64,000 nt of DNA from Bacteroidota bacterium (GCA_023428695.1 JAEYWY010000033.1:1-64000); one strand, 5' to 3'; counted from the first letter of the stretch, positions 8,217 through 17,665 are shown. Program-made: numbers and translations. The notes: generated from the letters alone by a model not told the origin.

Positions 8217-10724
8217 TTGACTGGTTCGAACGTTAAATATATCTCTTTAATCCTTCTCACCTCATCGTTGTTGGCAGGATGTGCCGGGCTGAAACACCTC
8301 CGGCCCGGAGAAAAGATGCTGGCCCGACAGGAGATCAAGGGACCGAAAGTCATCAACAAGGAAGACTTGCGAAATCTCTATGCACAAAAGACCAACCGGA
8401 AATTAATCGGCACAGAAATCAAACCATTAGTCGCGCTATACTACGGCGTCTGGGGAACCCAGAGCTACAATCAGGAAAAATATATCAGGAAGCGCGAGCG
8501 TGTAGAAAAAAAGTTCGACGCAAAGATTGCAGCTACAACCAACGAAAAAAAGATATCCAACTTTCAATTCCGAAAACAAAAGAAAGTTGACCGGCTAAAT
8601 TCCTTCATTGAGAACGGAAACCTGTGGATGCAATGGGGTGAACCCATCGCTGTATTCGACAGCAGTGCCGTTGACCTTACTCAGGAACGTTTTCATAATT
8701 ACCTTTTTTCAAATGGCTACTTCCTCGGTAAAGTACACACGAATGTCGATTTCAAAGGAATAAGAGGTAGAAAGGTTGAAGTTGAATACATTGTCGAACC
8801 CGGAGCTCCGTATCTGGTCGATTCCATTCTATACGAAATTGCCGATACAACAATTGCACACATTGTCGCTGAGGATCGCAGGAACAGCCTTGTGAAAACA
8901 GGTGATCGCTACAAACAAGATAACCTTTCACGGGAACGCGAACGCCTCGATCTCATGCTGAAAGATCACGGTTATTACGATTTCAACCGCCAGTATATCG
9001 AGTTTGAAGCCGATACCGTTCATCCGGAAAACGAACGAATCGTATGGCTCAAAGTTATTATCAGCGATCCTGAACGACGCGGTTATCACAAGCAATTCCG
9101 GATTGACTCGGTGCGTTTCATCACCGACGCCTCGGTAGAAAATCCGGGTGGTCGCAGGAAAACGCGCCACTACCGCGATATCGAATACCGTTTCTACAAG
9201 GACAACTATAATCTCAAGATACTGAGTCAACGCGTCTTCGCCACGCCCGGCGATATGTACAGCCGCAGCGAGACCCTCAACACACAACGTCAGCTTGCCA
9301 ATGTGGATGCGTTCAAATTCATTAACATCAACTACGACACTTCCGGTGGAAAATTTATTATGAACATCTTCTCAAGTCCGCTCCCCCGTTACGAGTGGTC
9401 TAATGAAGCGGGTGTGAATGTAACGCAGGGTTTTCCCGGACCATTCTACAGCATTTCATTCAGAAAGCGAAATCTTTTCAAGGGGCTTGAAACCTTTGAA
9501 CTCAGCGGACGATTCGGATTCGAAGGTGTTGCTTCGGTAACGGAAAATCAGAACATCTACAAGAGTACCGAGGCCGGTGTGAATGCAGCGCTGACTTTTC
9601 CACAGTTTATTTTTCCGTTTCGTGAACGCACGCGCTTCCGCCTGGCAAAGTACAATCCGAAGACAAAACTGATAGCGGGTTACACATTTACGGACAGACC
9701 TGAATACCGACGCACAGCGGTGTCACTCAACGGTAGCTATACGTGGCAGAACAACAAGAACCTGGCGTACTCACTCACTCCGTTCAATGTGAGCGTTATT
9801 GGAACGGACACATCGCAGTTTTCTCCGGAATTCAAAGAATTGCTCGAGACTCAAAAGCAGCTTGGAAATAACAGCCTTGTCAATTCATTCAGCCCGTCGT
9901 TTGTCAACAGTGTGATATTCAGTGTAATCTGGAACAAAAACAATTATGGTAACATTGAGAGCAACTCAAGCTTCCTGAGAGCGCAAATAGAAACCGGAGG
10001 AACGATCTGGAATTTCGTTGACCCCGATTTACTGGAACCGTACAATCTTCAATATTTTAAGTACATCAGGTTTAGTGCCGATTACCGTGTAATCAGAGTC
10101 CTGAATGCGAACACTACGTTCGCGTACCGGATCAACGGCGGACTTGCGTATTCTTACTCCGAAAACAAAAGTCTCCCTTACGAGAAGTTTTTCTTCATAG
10201 GCGGAAGTAACAGTATTCGTGCGTGGCGCCCAAGGCGTCTCGGTCCGGGTTCGTCAAAACCCCAGTTCAGCGAAGACCCCGTACAGGATGGACTTTACGA
10301 CTACAGTATCGAGAAGCCTGCAGAAATTCTGCTTGAAGGCAGCGTTGAACTAAGAAAGAAACTCGTTGGCGTGTTAAGCGGCGCCGTGTTTGTGGATGCC
10401 GGTAATGTGTGGACCTTTCGACCAAAGATCGGTGCCGGAATCACGCCGGTGGTCGAGGATGGTACATCGCATTTCAGGTTGTCCGACTTTTACAAGGAAC
10501 TAGCTGTCGGTACGGGTTTCGGGTTGCGGTTCGATTTTACGTTCTTGATTCTGCGTTTTGATGTCGGAATAAAAGTCGTCGACCCGGCGCGCGACCCGGG
10601 TGATCGTTTCGTACTTAACAAAGCGCGTTTCTGGCAACCTTACGCCAAAGAAGTAGCCACCGATACATACACTGACTATCGGGAGCCGGTTATTTACAAC
10701 GTGGGTATCGGATACTCATTCTGA
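8217..10724 (+). CDS. tamL: TamL-like lipidated BamA/TamA outer-membrane protein
   Basis: About 836 residues from a TTG at 8217, which gives MTGSNVKYISLILLTSSLLAGC, a lipoprotein signal with Cys22; no ATG or GTG fits. Residues ~150-440 are POTRA-like, and the C-terminal half is an Omp85 beta-barrel ending in YNVGIGYSF. The conserved L6-loop motif appears as GGSNSIRAWRPRRLGPG. Lipid-anchored TamA relatives (TamL) are known in Bacteroidota and act with TamB in outer-membrane assembly. No tamB gene is adjacent here, which differs from the usual arrangement, so the TamL name is moderately sure while the Omp85 fold is very sure. Confidence 0.85.
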   Translation: MTGSNVKYISLILLTSSLLAGCAGLKHLRPGEKMLARQEIKGPKVINKEDLRNLYAQKTNRKLIGTEIKPLVALYYGVWGTQSYNQEKYIRKRERVEKKFDAKIAATTNEKKISNFQFRKQKKVDRLNSFIENGNLWMQWGEPIAVFDSSAVDLTQERFHNYLFSNGYFLGKVHTNVDFKGIRGRKVEVEYIVEPGAPYLVDSILYEIADTTIAHIVAEDRRNSLVKTGDRYKQDNLSRERERLDLMLKDHGYYDFNRQYIEFEADTVHPENERIVWLKVIISDPERRGYHKQFRIDSVRFITDASVENPGGRRKTRHYRDIEYRFYKDNYNLKILSQRVFATPGDMYSRSETLNTQRQLANVDAFKFININYDTSGGKFIMNIFSSPLPRYEWSNEAGVNVTQGFPGPFYSISFRKRNLFKGLETFELSGRFGFEGVASVTENQNIYKSTEAGVNAALTFPQFIFPFRERTRFRLAKYNPKTKLIAGYTFTDRPEYRRTAVSLNGSYTWQNNKNLAYSLTPFNVSVIGTDTSQFSPEFKELLETQKQLGNNSLVNSFSPSFVNSVIFSVIWNKNNYGNIESNSSFLRAQIETGGTIWNFVDPDLLEPYNLQYFKYIRFSADYRVIRVLNANTTFAYRINGGLAYSYSENKSLPYEKFFFIGGSNSIRAWRPRRLGPGSSKPQFSEDPVQDGLYDYSIEKPAEILLEGSVELRKKLVGVLSGAVFVDAGNVWTFRPKIGAGITPVVEDGTSHFRLSDFYKELAVGTGFGLRFDFTFLILRFDVGIKVVDPARDPGDRFVLNKARFWQPYAKEVATDTYTDYREPVIYNVGIGYSF

Positions 10725-10743
10725 TGGAATTCATCCCTTTGTA

Positions 10744-12831
10744 TTAGAAGCTGAGAACTTTTTCAATTTCCTCTCCTACTTTTCCGGCATTCGGAATCAT
10801 TTGTTTTTCGAGATCGGCATTAAGCGGAACTGCGGGAAGACTGGCAGCGCCAAATGCATGAACGGGAGCGTCAAGGAATTGGAAACAACGTTGAGAGATT
10901 CTTCCCGCAAGGCTTTCAGCAAATGAATTCAGCAGTGGCTCTTCAGTAAGCACGAGTGCACGTCCATGACGTTGTACGGCAGACTCGACAGCAGTCCAGT
11001 CCAACGGGTTGAGTGTACGCAAATCCAACACAGAAACCTGTCCGTCAAATTTGTTCGCAGCCTCTTTCGCCCAGTAGATGCCCATGCCGTAGGTGATTAC
11101 CACCAGCGCGGTGCCTTTTGCGATGTGCTCCTCCGTTGCACGCATAACCATGCTCGCTGTACCGAGCGGAATGATGTAATCTTCATCCGGTTCAACGGTT
11201 TTTGCATCGCCTGTGCCTGGTACCTTAGACCAATAGAGCCCCTTGTGTTCAAGCAACACAACCGGATTCGGGTCATAAAAAGATGCCTTCAGCAAACCTT
11301 TCATGTCTGCTGCATTGGAAGGATAAACCACCTTGATCCCGCGAATCGTCAGCAATGTCGATTCAATACTACCGGAATGGTAAGGACCACCGCCGCCATA
11401 CGCGCCGATGGGTACGCGTATCAGCGACTGAATCGGAAACTTTCCTTTTGAGAGATAACAACTCTTGGAGAGTTCTTCCACAAGCTGGTTTATACCGGGC
11501 CAGATATAGTCAGCAAACTGAATCTCAACGATGGGTTTAGCGCCAACGGCAGCCATACCCGCGGTAGAGCCGACGATATATGCTTCCTGGATGGGCGTAT
11601 TAAACACGCGGTGATCACCATACTTTGCGGCCAGTGTCGCAGCCTCACGAAATACCCCGCCGAGGCGACGCCCGACGTCCTGGCCATAAAACAATGCCTC
11701 GGGGTGTTTCTTCAGAATCTCATCAATGGCATGGAGGGCGCTGTCAACCATGACAACCTTATCGGGATTGTCGCCTGCGCGCCTGCCGGACTCACTGGTA
11801 ATGGGAGTCGGCGCGAATTCGTGTGAATCAAAATCGCGGGGCTCGGGATCAGGTGAAGCCAATGCGCGTTCAAAATCTTTCTCCACAGCAATGCGCGCCT
11901 CACCTTCAATGCGATCCAGCGTGTCGGCGCTTTCGTCAGCGTTGAGCAAAATATCTCTCAGCTTGTCATAGGGATCGTCTTTCCGGCATTGATCAAGATC
12001 ATCGCCGCGGTACCATTCCTTGCGCACACCTGAGGTATGATGACCCAACAGCGGACAACGCGCATGAAGCAGAGCCGGGCCTTGCTGTGTCCGTACATAT
12101 TCAAGTGCTTCTTTAACGGTGGTCCATGATGCCACAAAATCAGATCCGTCAGTACGATAACGCTGCATGCCCTTGAATCCTGCCGCGTATTCATAAGCAT
12201 CCATCGCACGCATTTCAGATCCCGTGGCAGAGATACCCCAACCGTTGTCCTGCACGACATACAGGATCGGCAACTTTTTCAGTACGGCCATCTGAAAGGC
12301 TTCCGCGACTTCGCCTTCGGTCACTGAACCGTCACCGAGGGAGCACATAACGATTGGGTTATTTGCCTTCAATAGTCCCTGCTCCCTGAGGAAGCTCAGA
12401 CCGTGTGCCATGCCCGTTGCAGGGATTGCCTGCATTCCCGTGGCCGAACTCTGATGCGGTATAACCGGAAATCCCTCCCGCCTAAGCGAGGGGTGGCCAT
12501 AGTATGACCGCCCACCAGAGAACGGATCGTCACGCTTTGCCATGAGCTGAAGCATGAGCTCATATGGTTCCAGTCCGATACCAAGCAACATGGATTCATC
12601 GCGGTAATAGAGTGACGCAAAATCGCTTGGCGTGAGTTGCATTGCCACTGCGAGTTGAATGGCCTCGTGGCCGCGCGAGGTGCTGTGCACGTAGCGGCTG
12701 GCGACATCTTTCCGTTCATCGTAGAGCTCCGCCATTCGTTTCGCCTTGCACATCAGCGAGAAGGCTTTTAACAGGATGGATTTTTCAACCCCGGGTATTG
12801 CCGGAGCCTTGGCGGGCGCTTTCAGGGACAT
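10744..12831 (-). CDS. 2-oxoacid dehydrogenase E1, fused alpha and beta subunits
   Basis: 695 residues. The N-terminal ~340 are the E1 alpha (thiamine-diphosphate) domain with the TPP motif GDGSVTEG...VVQDN; residues ~360-695 are the E1 beta transketolase-like domain (EAYIVGSTAGMAAVGAKPIVEIQFADY, GAYGGGGPYHSGS). It decarboxylates a branched-chain or other 2-oxoacid and passes the acyl group to a lipoyl E2. Fusion of both subunits in one chain is common in Bacteroidota. The E2 gene at 30601 is 18 kb away and is of pyruvate type, so the cognate E2 is not certain. It is convergent with the TamL-like gene and divergent from hemF. Confidence 0.92.
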   Translation of the reverse strand: MSLKAPAKAPAIPGVEKSILLKAFSLMCKAKRMAELYDERKDVASRYVHSTSRGHEAIQLAVAMQLTPSDFASLYYRDESMLLGIGLEPYELMLQLMAKRDDPFSGGRSYYGHPSLRREGFPVIPHQSSATGMQAIPATGMAHGLSFLREQGLLKANNPIVMCSLGDGSVTEGEVAEAFQMAVLKKLPILYVVQDNGWGISATGSEMRAMDAYEYAAGFKGMQRYRTDGSDFVASWTTVKEALEYVRTQQGPALLHARCPLLGHHTSGVRKEWYRGDDLDQCRKDDPYDKLRDILLNADESADTLDRIEGEARIAVEKDFERALASPDPEPRDFDSHEFAPTPITSESGRRAGDNPDKVVMVDSALHAIDEILKKHPEALFYGQDVGRRLGGVFREAATLAAKYGDHRVFNTPIQEAYIVGSTAGMAAVGAKPIVEIQFADYIWPGINQLVEELSKSCYLSKGKFPIQSLIRVPIGAYGGGGPYHSGSIESTLLTIRGIKVVYPSNAADMKGLLKASFYDPNPVVLLEHKGLYWSKVPGTGDAKTVEPDEDYIIPLGTASMVMRATEEHIAKGTALVVITYGMGIYWAKEAANKFDGQVSVLDLRTLNPLDWTAVESAVQRHGRALVLTEEPLLNSFAESLAGRISQRCFQFLDAPVHAFGAASLPAVPLNADLEKQMIPNAGKVGEEIEKVLSF

Positions 12832-12916
12832 GCTTAATACGTTGGTCTCGCACCCAATATAAAGAATTTAGCGATTGCAAACCGTTGCGGAAGGTCGTTA
12901 ACGGTGTTTGGCGCAG

Positions 12917-12947
12917 TTTGCAGATACGGGCTTTCCGCCCATATTTG
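12917..12947 (+). promoter_or_regulatory. Bacteroidota-type promoter of hemF
   Basis: TTTG at 12917-12920, exactly 19 bases, then CATATTTG at 12940-12947, one mismatch from the Bacteroidota consensus TTTG-N19-TAnnTTTG. The hemF ATG begins 8 nt after the -7 element, so the mRNA would be leaderless or nearly so. Inferred from sequence only. Confidence 0.5.
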
Positions 12948-12954
12948 CACATCT

Positions 12955-13866
12955 ATGGGGAAAGAACTAACACGCGAAGAAATCGCCAACTGGCTTACCG
13001 GACTTCAGGGAAGAATTTGCGAACAACTCGAAAACGCCGATGGTGCAGGCAAATTCAGATCCGATGAATGGCAACGTCCCGGTGGCGGCGGAGGTATCTC
13101 CCGTGTGATAACGGACGGAAATATCATCGAAAAAGGCGGGGTAAATTTTTCCGCTGTCCATGGAAAAGCACCCGGACAAGTGCTGAAGACACTCAAGGTA
13201 GAATCAACAGAACTTGAGTTTTTTGCAACCGGTGTAAGCATTGTCCTCCATCCAAAGAGTCCGCTTGTACCCATCATCCACATGAACGTGCGCTACTTTG
13301 AGTTGAGCAACGGGAAGTGGTGGTTCGGCGGCGGAATTGATCTCACGCCCCACTACGTCGACGAAGAAGATGCACGCTATTTTCATACGACCATGAAATC
13401 CGTTTGCGACAGGCACAACGGCGACTACTATCCGCAGTTCAAGAAGTGGGCCGACGACTATTTTTTTATTCGTCATCGGAATGAGACACGCGGGATCGGA
13501 GGAATATTTTTCGATCACCTTGACGACTCTAGCGGAATTTCGCGCACATCGCGTTATGCATTTCTGCAGGATGTTGGTGAAGCATTCGCGCCGATTTATG
13601 TTCACTACATGAAAAAGAACAGCTCGCTGGCGTATACGGCTGCAGAAAAACAATGGCAGCTGATCCGGCGCGGGCGTTATGTTGAATTCAATCTTGTCTG
13701 GGATCGTGGAACAAAATTCGGTCTCGAAACGGACGGGCGTACTGAATCTATTCTGATGAGTCTGCCGCCGCAGGCTAACTGGTTTTACGACCACAGGCCG
13801 GCGCCCGGATCCAGGGAGATGCGTACACTGGACCTTTTGCGCAAAGGTATCGACTGGGTTTCGTAA
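12955..13866 (+). CDS. hemF: Oxygen-dependent coproporphyrinogen III oxidase
   Basis: 303 residues. HemF oxidatively decarboxylates coproporphyrinogen III to protoporphyrinogen IX with O2 in heme synthesis. Family signatures are strong: RPGGGGGISRVI, HMNVRYFE, WWFGGGIDLTPHYV, RGIGGIFFDHL and RRGRYVEFNLVWDRGTKFGL. The start at 12955 (MGKELTREEI) follows a good promoter; the in-frame start 51 bp upstream lies before that promoter and is rejected. The requirement for O2 indicates aerobic growth. It diverges from the E1 gene. Confidence 0.96.
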   Translation: MGKELTREEIANWLTGLQGRICEQLENADGAGKFRSDEWQRPGGGGGISRVITDGNIIEKGGVNFSAVHGKAPGQVLKTLKVESTELEFFATGVSIVLHPKSPLVPIIHMNVRYFELSNGKWWFGGGIDLTPHYVDEEDARYFHTTMKSVCDRHNGDYYPQFKKWADDYFFIRHRNETRGIGGIFFDHLDDSSGISRTSRYAFLQDVGEAFAPIYVHYMKKNSSLAYTAAEKQWQLIRRGRYVEFNLVWDRGTKFGLETDGRTESILMSLPPQANWFYDHRPAPGSREMRTLDLLRKGIDWVS

Positions 13867-14090
13867 TCGCCGGAGCAACGTATTGGCTACCCACACTTCG
13901 CAATTTCATCGGCCGCATCGGGAGTTTATCCCCGGAAATCACACTTGCAAGAAAACAACCCCCTCGCCCTGGCGTCGATCCGTTATGATTTTGTTCCTTT
14001 GTACCGTTGCGAACAGAATAACCTAACGTCTATACGCTTTTATCGGAAAAAAAACGTCTAACGCCCACGGGCAAAACAAGAAAGAGAAGA

Positions 14091-14510
14091 ATGAAGAAAA
14101 CGTGGAAATTCCCCTCAATGGCCGGCAAATTTTTTATTCCGGCGCTCGCACTTTTCAGTTTGACCCAATGTTCCGAAGATGAAGAAATTACTCCCAACGT
14201 TCCGGAAGCAGAAATTCATGCTACGGCAACCGGGAGTGATCCCGTGCTGAGTCTCACGGTAGACGGTCTTCATACCGAATTTGTTTCGGTACTCGACTGC
14301 AAGACCTGCAAGTTCGTTGTTCCGGCTGGCGCATCAGTAGTCGACGGCAAGAAACTCGGCATCAAACCGGGTGAGGCAATTTGCCTCGACGCCGCTGTAA
14401 AATACGGCAACCTCGAATTTATTAATCTGATTGGCGAAGCGGAAAAACCGGTGATCATTGCGTATAGCATGACCGGTACTCCGGCCGACGGCCAAACGTC
14501 TGAAGACTAG
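14091..14510 (+). CDS. Small lipoprotein with a CxxC motif, function unknown
   Basis: 139 residues with lipoprotein signal ending SLTQC (Cys27). The mature part is short, acidic at first (SEDEEITPN), then contains LDCKTCKFVVPAGASVV (a CxxC pair) and a third cysteine in EAICLDAAVKYG. The pattern of short beta-strand-like segments suggests a small beta domain; no family is recognised. The CxxC could be a disulfide or metal site; this is inference. It stands alone, preceded by a 224-bp intergenic region after hemF and followed by a strong terminator. Confidence 0.75.
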   Translation: MKKTWKFPSMAGKFFIPALALFSLTQCSEDEEITPNVPEAEIHATATGSDPVLSLTVDGLHTEFVSVLDCKTCKFVVPAGASVVDGKKLGIKPGEAICLDAAVKYGNLEFINLIGEAEKPVIIAYSMTGTPADGQTSED

Positions 14511-14537
14511 AAATACTGATTTGGTTAAGTAAAACAA

Positions 14538-14570
14538 GAGAGGTCACGACAAGGTGACCTCTCCTTTTTT
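14538..14570 (+). terminator. Intrinsic terminator after the CxxC lipoprotein
   Basis: Perfect 10-bp stem (14538-14547 with 14554-14563, GAGAGGTCAC core), 6-nt loop, followed by C and six T. On the minus strand the same hairpin is followed by a weaker T stretch and may also stop transcripts of the convergent helicase gene. Confidence 0.85.
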
Positions 14571-14586
14571 CAGATTCGCGGATTTA

Positions 14587-16410
14587 TTACTCCTGCATTG
14601 CGGCGGCCAGACCCGGCGCGCCTTTGAAGCATTTCTGCAGCGTCTTAAATACATCGATAAGTTCACCCAGCTTCTTGCGGGCTTTCTTCGCACGAGTAGT
14701 CTCTTTCAGAAACTTATCGAAATCCTCCAGAGTAGTAATCACCCTTCCGTCTATTGCTTTCAAAAAGTACGTGACTGCGGCGTCGAGTCTTTGTCGTAAG
14801 GTTTCCCAGTCGTCCTGGGCGGCGAGTGCCCGCAGCTGGAACTCGAATTTCAGGGTTACATCCTGAAATTCTGCAACTGCATCAGCTACATTAGTAAGCA
14901 CTTCTTCGGCGTGAGCCTGATCAATCGACTTCCCCGTTGCCACGATCTCCCGGAATTTTTCGATTTCCTCAGTGACAACGCCCCAGTCAAAAATAGCGAG
15001 CAGCTGAGTTACCTTGAATTGCAGCCTGTCCCGGCCAAGTAATACGTCCAGCTCGTCGACGGAACGTTCGCTTTCTGAGAATTCCCTTACGCGCTCATCA
15101 CATCTGATGGCACCAGGGTGAATCCTTGAATACAAAACAATTCCTTCAAGCGCCGTACAGCGACTCAGGGCAACGTAAACCTGCCCGGGCGCAAATGATT
15201 TACCCGCGTCTATTACGACGTTGTGAAATGTGAGCCCCTGGCTCTTGTGAATTGTGATCGCCCATGCAAGGCGGAGCGGATACTGCGTAAAAACGCCAAG
15301 CACCTCCTCCTCCACTTCCCGCGTTACCGGATTAAACGTGTAACGAACATTCCGCCATGAGTCTCGCGAAACTTCAAGCAGATTATCCTCCTCCGGAAAC
15401 CTTACGAGAATTTTGCCTGCGACTGCGTCAACAACGAGACCAATCTTGCCATTGAAGTACCGGCGTTCGTGACTCACGTCATTTTTGATGAACATGACCT
15501 GCGCACCCGGTTTCAGGACGAGCTGTTTATCTGTGGGAAAACTGCGTTCAGGAAACTCTCCTTCTACTTCCGCGTGATAAACAACTTCATCCGCATCAAG
15601 TTTTTTCAGGCGCGCATCGTTGATGGCATCGGCTTTGGCATTGTGTGTGGTGAGCGTAATGTATCCGGAGTCGCGTTCCGGTTCGAAGGTGGGATCGAAT
15701 CTGATGTTCAGCCGGTCGAGATCGGAAGACGTTACGTCGGCGTTACGAATCCGATTGAGGAGCTCAACAAATTCCGGATCCGTCTGCCTGAAAACCTTCT
15801 GCAATTCAATATACAATGGCTGGGCATCCCGCCACGCATGCGAGTCGAAGAAGAATGGGCTCTGGTAATACGGCGACAGAATCGCCCAGTCATTGGGTTG
15901 CGTCACCGGCGGCAACTGGTAGAGATCGCCGATGAGAAGTACCTGCACACCCCCGAAAGCAACGTCTTCCCTGTTCCGGAAAAAACGCAGAATAGTATCA
16001 AGGGCGTCGAGCACGTCAGCTCTGACCATGGACACTTCATCGATAATCAACAGCTGCAGTTCGCGAAAAATATTTCGCTTTTCAGAATCAATGTTCAGAT
16101 TACGCAACAGCGCAGAGCGATCAAACAACGAATCGGTGCCGTGTTTCAATTTCACGGGTGGTACGATCGGAGAAAATGGAAGTTGAAAGAAAGAATGAAT
16201 GGTAACCCCCCCGGCGTTGATGGCAGCCACTCCTGTCGGCGCCACAATGACGACGTTTTTTGATGTCGTCTTATAAATGTGCTTCAGAAAAGTTGTCTTT
16301 CCTGTTCCCGCCTTTCCTGTCAGGAACAACGACCTCGAAGTCGAATGAATGAATTCTTCCGCGAGGCGGAACAATCTGTTTTCGCGATCAAGGTCGTACT
16401 CCTGAACCAT
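14587..16410 (-). CDS. PIF1-like superfamily 1 DNA helicase
   Basis: 607 residues. Walker A GKAGTGKTT (residues 32-40), APTGVAAINAGGVTIHSFF (motif Ia), LIIDEVSMV (Walker B) and a C-terminal UvrD_C_2-like block (AITIHKSQGLTFHNVVID, GQVYVALSRC) define an SF1B PIF1/RecD-type 5'-3' helicase. Residues ~470-607 are an additional helical region. A role in unwinding DNA or RNA-DNA hybrids during replication or repair is inferred from the family. It is a single gene divergent from a small ORF. Confidence 0.9.
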   Translation of the reverse strand: MVQEYDLDRENRLFRLAEEFIHSTSRSLFLTGKAGTGKTTFLKHIYKTTSKNVVIVAPTGVAAINAGGVTIHSFFQLPFSPIVPPVKLKHGTDSLFDRSALLRNLNIDSEKRNIFRELQLLIIDEVSMVRADVLDALDTILRFFRNREDVAFGGVQVLLIGDLYQLPPVTQPNDWAILSPYYQSPFFFDSHAWRDAQPLYIELQKVFRQTDPEFVELLNRIRNADVTSSDLDRLNIRFDPTFEPERDSGYITLTTHNAKADAINDARLKKLDADEVVYHAEVEGEFPERSFPTDKQLVLKPGAQVMFIKNDVSHERRYFNGKIGLVVDAVAGKILVRFPEEDNLLEVSRDSWRNVRYTFNPVTREVEEEVLGVFTQYPLRLAWAITIHKSQGLTFHNVVIDAGKSFAPGQVYVALSRCTALEGIVLYSRIHPGAIRCDERVREFSESERSVDELDVLLGRDRLQFKVTQLLAIFDWGVVTEEIEKFREIVATGKSIDQAHAEEVLTNVADAVAEFQDVTLKFEFQLRALAAQDDWETLRQRLDAAVTYFLKAIDGRVITTLEDFDKFLKETTRAKKARKKLGELIDVFKTLQKCFKGAPGLAAAMQE

Positions 16411-16478
16411 TCAGCAATATAACAGGCAGGATGATTATCAGGAACCGGATTTTTACTGAATGAGTAAATCCCATCATC

Positions 16479-16751
16479 ATGCAACTGAAAACTGTCAAAC
16501 TCTCACCGGATTTGTACCACGAATTTCTCGAAGGTAAAGAAGTCGTGTGTCAGTCGGATAGCCTATCCAGCAAAGACATCGTTGTTGGCGAACACGTCCT
16601 GATTTTCAAGGATTCTACTTCCGCGGAAACGAATGTTTCACCGCCGCGGCGCGAGATGCAATCGGAATACATTGGCATCGAAGGCAGCGTTCTGTCTGTT
16701 CCACGATCCGAAGAATTGGGAAAGAATGTTTTTCTCATTCGCCGCATTTAG
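16479..16751 (+). CDS. Small conserved-looking cytosolic protein, PUA/ASCH-like
   Basis: 90 residues, no signal peptide or membrane segment. The order KTVKLSPDLYHEFLEGKEVVCQ ... DIVVGEHVLIFKD ... IEGSVLSVP ... NVFLIRRI, shown here in parts, resembles small beta-barrel ASCH/PUA-type RNA-binding domains (a substrate loop, then 'VGD/EHVLI'). The family assignment is only a pattern impression. Good codon structure and a clear 68-bp divergent intergenic region from the helicase support a real gene. Alternative: an unclassified Bacteroidota protein. Confidence 0.6.
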   Translation: MQLKTVKLSPDLYHEFLEGKEVVCQSDSLSSKDIVVGEHVLIFKDSTSAETNVSPPRREMQSEYIGIEGSVLSVPRSEELGKNVFLIRRI

Positions 16752-17057
16752 TGGAATACGCGCCCCTAATTACTGCCATATCAAACGGGCCTCTTGTTTT
16801 TTCGCGCGATTAGCGCAGCCACAACCCTGAATTTATTTGGCTCCGATTCCTGAACTGCTATCTGCAGAAAAAGCTTTCTAACGAAAGAAACAGGCGTCGG
16901 GGCCAAACCTATTTTTAACCCTGCGGCTACAGGCACAATTTTTTCGCGGATGTCCTTTCAGATTCGTCCACATACCGGTCTGATCGGGCCGAAGCGTTCA
17001 GCCTGAATGTCGGTGTGTGCAGAATCACAGATTAGAAGCCAACAATTATCAAATATT
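16752..17057. other. Intergenic region without a recognisable gene
   Basis: 306 bp between the small ASCH-like gene and the DUF6232-like gene. It holds a short T-rich stretch near 16793-16803 and the alternative ATG at 17007 for the downstream gene. No hairpin with a T tract, tRNA or conserved ORF is visible; it presumably carries the promoter of the downstream gene. Confidence 0.5.
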
Positions 17058-17576
17058 ATGGTTAGGAAGAATGCAGAGGTGAATAGCGCATCCGATAAGG
17101 TGCTCTATACGGATGGACGGGAAGTAACGGTTACTGATTCAACACTACTCGTAAGAAACAACGCATACAGGTTGAATGGCGTAACCAGATGCGGGATGCA
17201 CATTGTTGCGCCCCGACGCGCCCCCGGTATCATCCTGTTGATCGCAGGTCTCGCTCTCGCCACCGCCGGTATGCTACAAGCGCTTCCCTCAGGACTGATC
17301 AATGACCTTGAGGTTGGCACGCGTACATTCGGTGTCAATACGGTGGCTGTCTGGGCGGGCGCAGCATTGATGTTGATCGGTATTCTTGTTCTCGGCATCG
17401 TTCGCGAACGTTACGCCGTGCGGATCGCCACTGCCGAGGGCGAAAAGAACGCAGTCGTGAGCGACCAGAAGGAATACGTTCACCAGATTGTGGATGCCAT
17501 CAATCAGGCAATCTCATACGTCAGAACGAGTGCAGCTTCAAAGTACTTCAGTACAAGAACTACTGCAGTGCAATAG
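17058..17576 (+). CDS. Two-helix membrane protein, DUF6232-like
   Basis: 172 residues from the ATG at 17058. An N-terminal segment (VLYTDGREVTVTDSTLLV, YRLNGVTRCGM) precedes two transmembrane helices at about residues 57-74 and 97-117, then a cytosolic tail with KEYVHQIVDAINQAISYV. This layout matches the DUF6232 family, whose function is unknown. An ATG at 17007 would add 17 residues; the later start is preferred because the family-like part begins just after it. Followed by a terminator. Confidence 0.7.
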   Translation: MVRKNAEVNSASDKVLYTDGREVTVTDSTLLVRNNAYRLNGVTRCGMHIVAPRRAPGIILLIAGLALATAGMLQALPSGLINDLEVGTRTFGVNTVAVWAGAALMLIGILVLGIVRERYAVRIATAEGEKNAVVSDQKEYVHQIVDAINQAISYVRTSAASKYFSTRTTAVQ

Positions 17577-17593
17577 GACGTAATGATAAACCA

Positions 17594-17625
17594 AAAAAGC
17601 CTGCGCAATATGCCAGGCTTTTTTT
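17594..17625 (+). terminator. Intrinsic terminator after DUF6232-like gene
   Basis: 10-bp stem (17594-17603 with 17614-17623, AAAAAGCCTG core), 10-nt loop, with the T tract continuing to 17625. Confidence 0.8.
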
Positions 17626-17634
17626 GCTTCATTC

Positions 17635-17665
17635 AAAAAAGAAAGCACCCCAACGGAGCGCTTTC
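17635..17665 (-). terminator. Probable terminator of the BON-domain gene
   Basis: 6-bp stem GAAAGC/GCTTTC (17641-17646 with 17660-17665) followed on the minus strand by six T (complement of 17635-17640). It lies 22 bp past the BON gene stop. Confidence 0.6.

Noticed and set aside
15469..16263. 264-codon plus-strand ORF inside the helicase gene
   Set aside because: It is antisense to a clear SF1 helicase and its translation shows no domain or signal.
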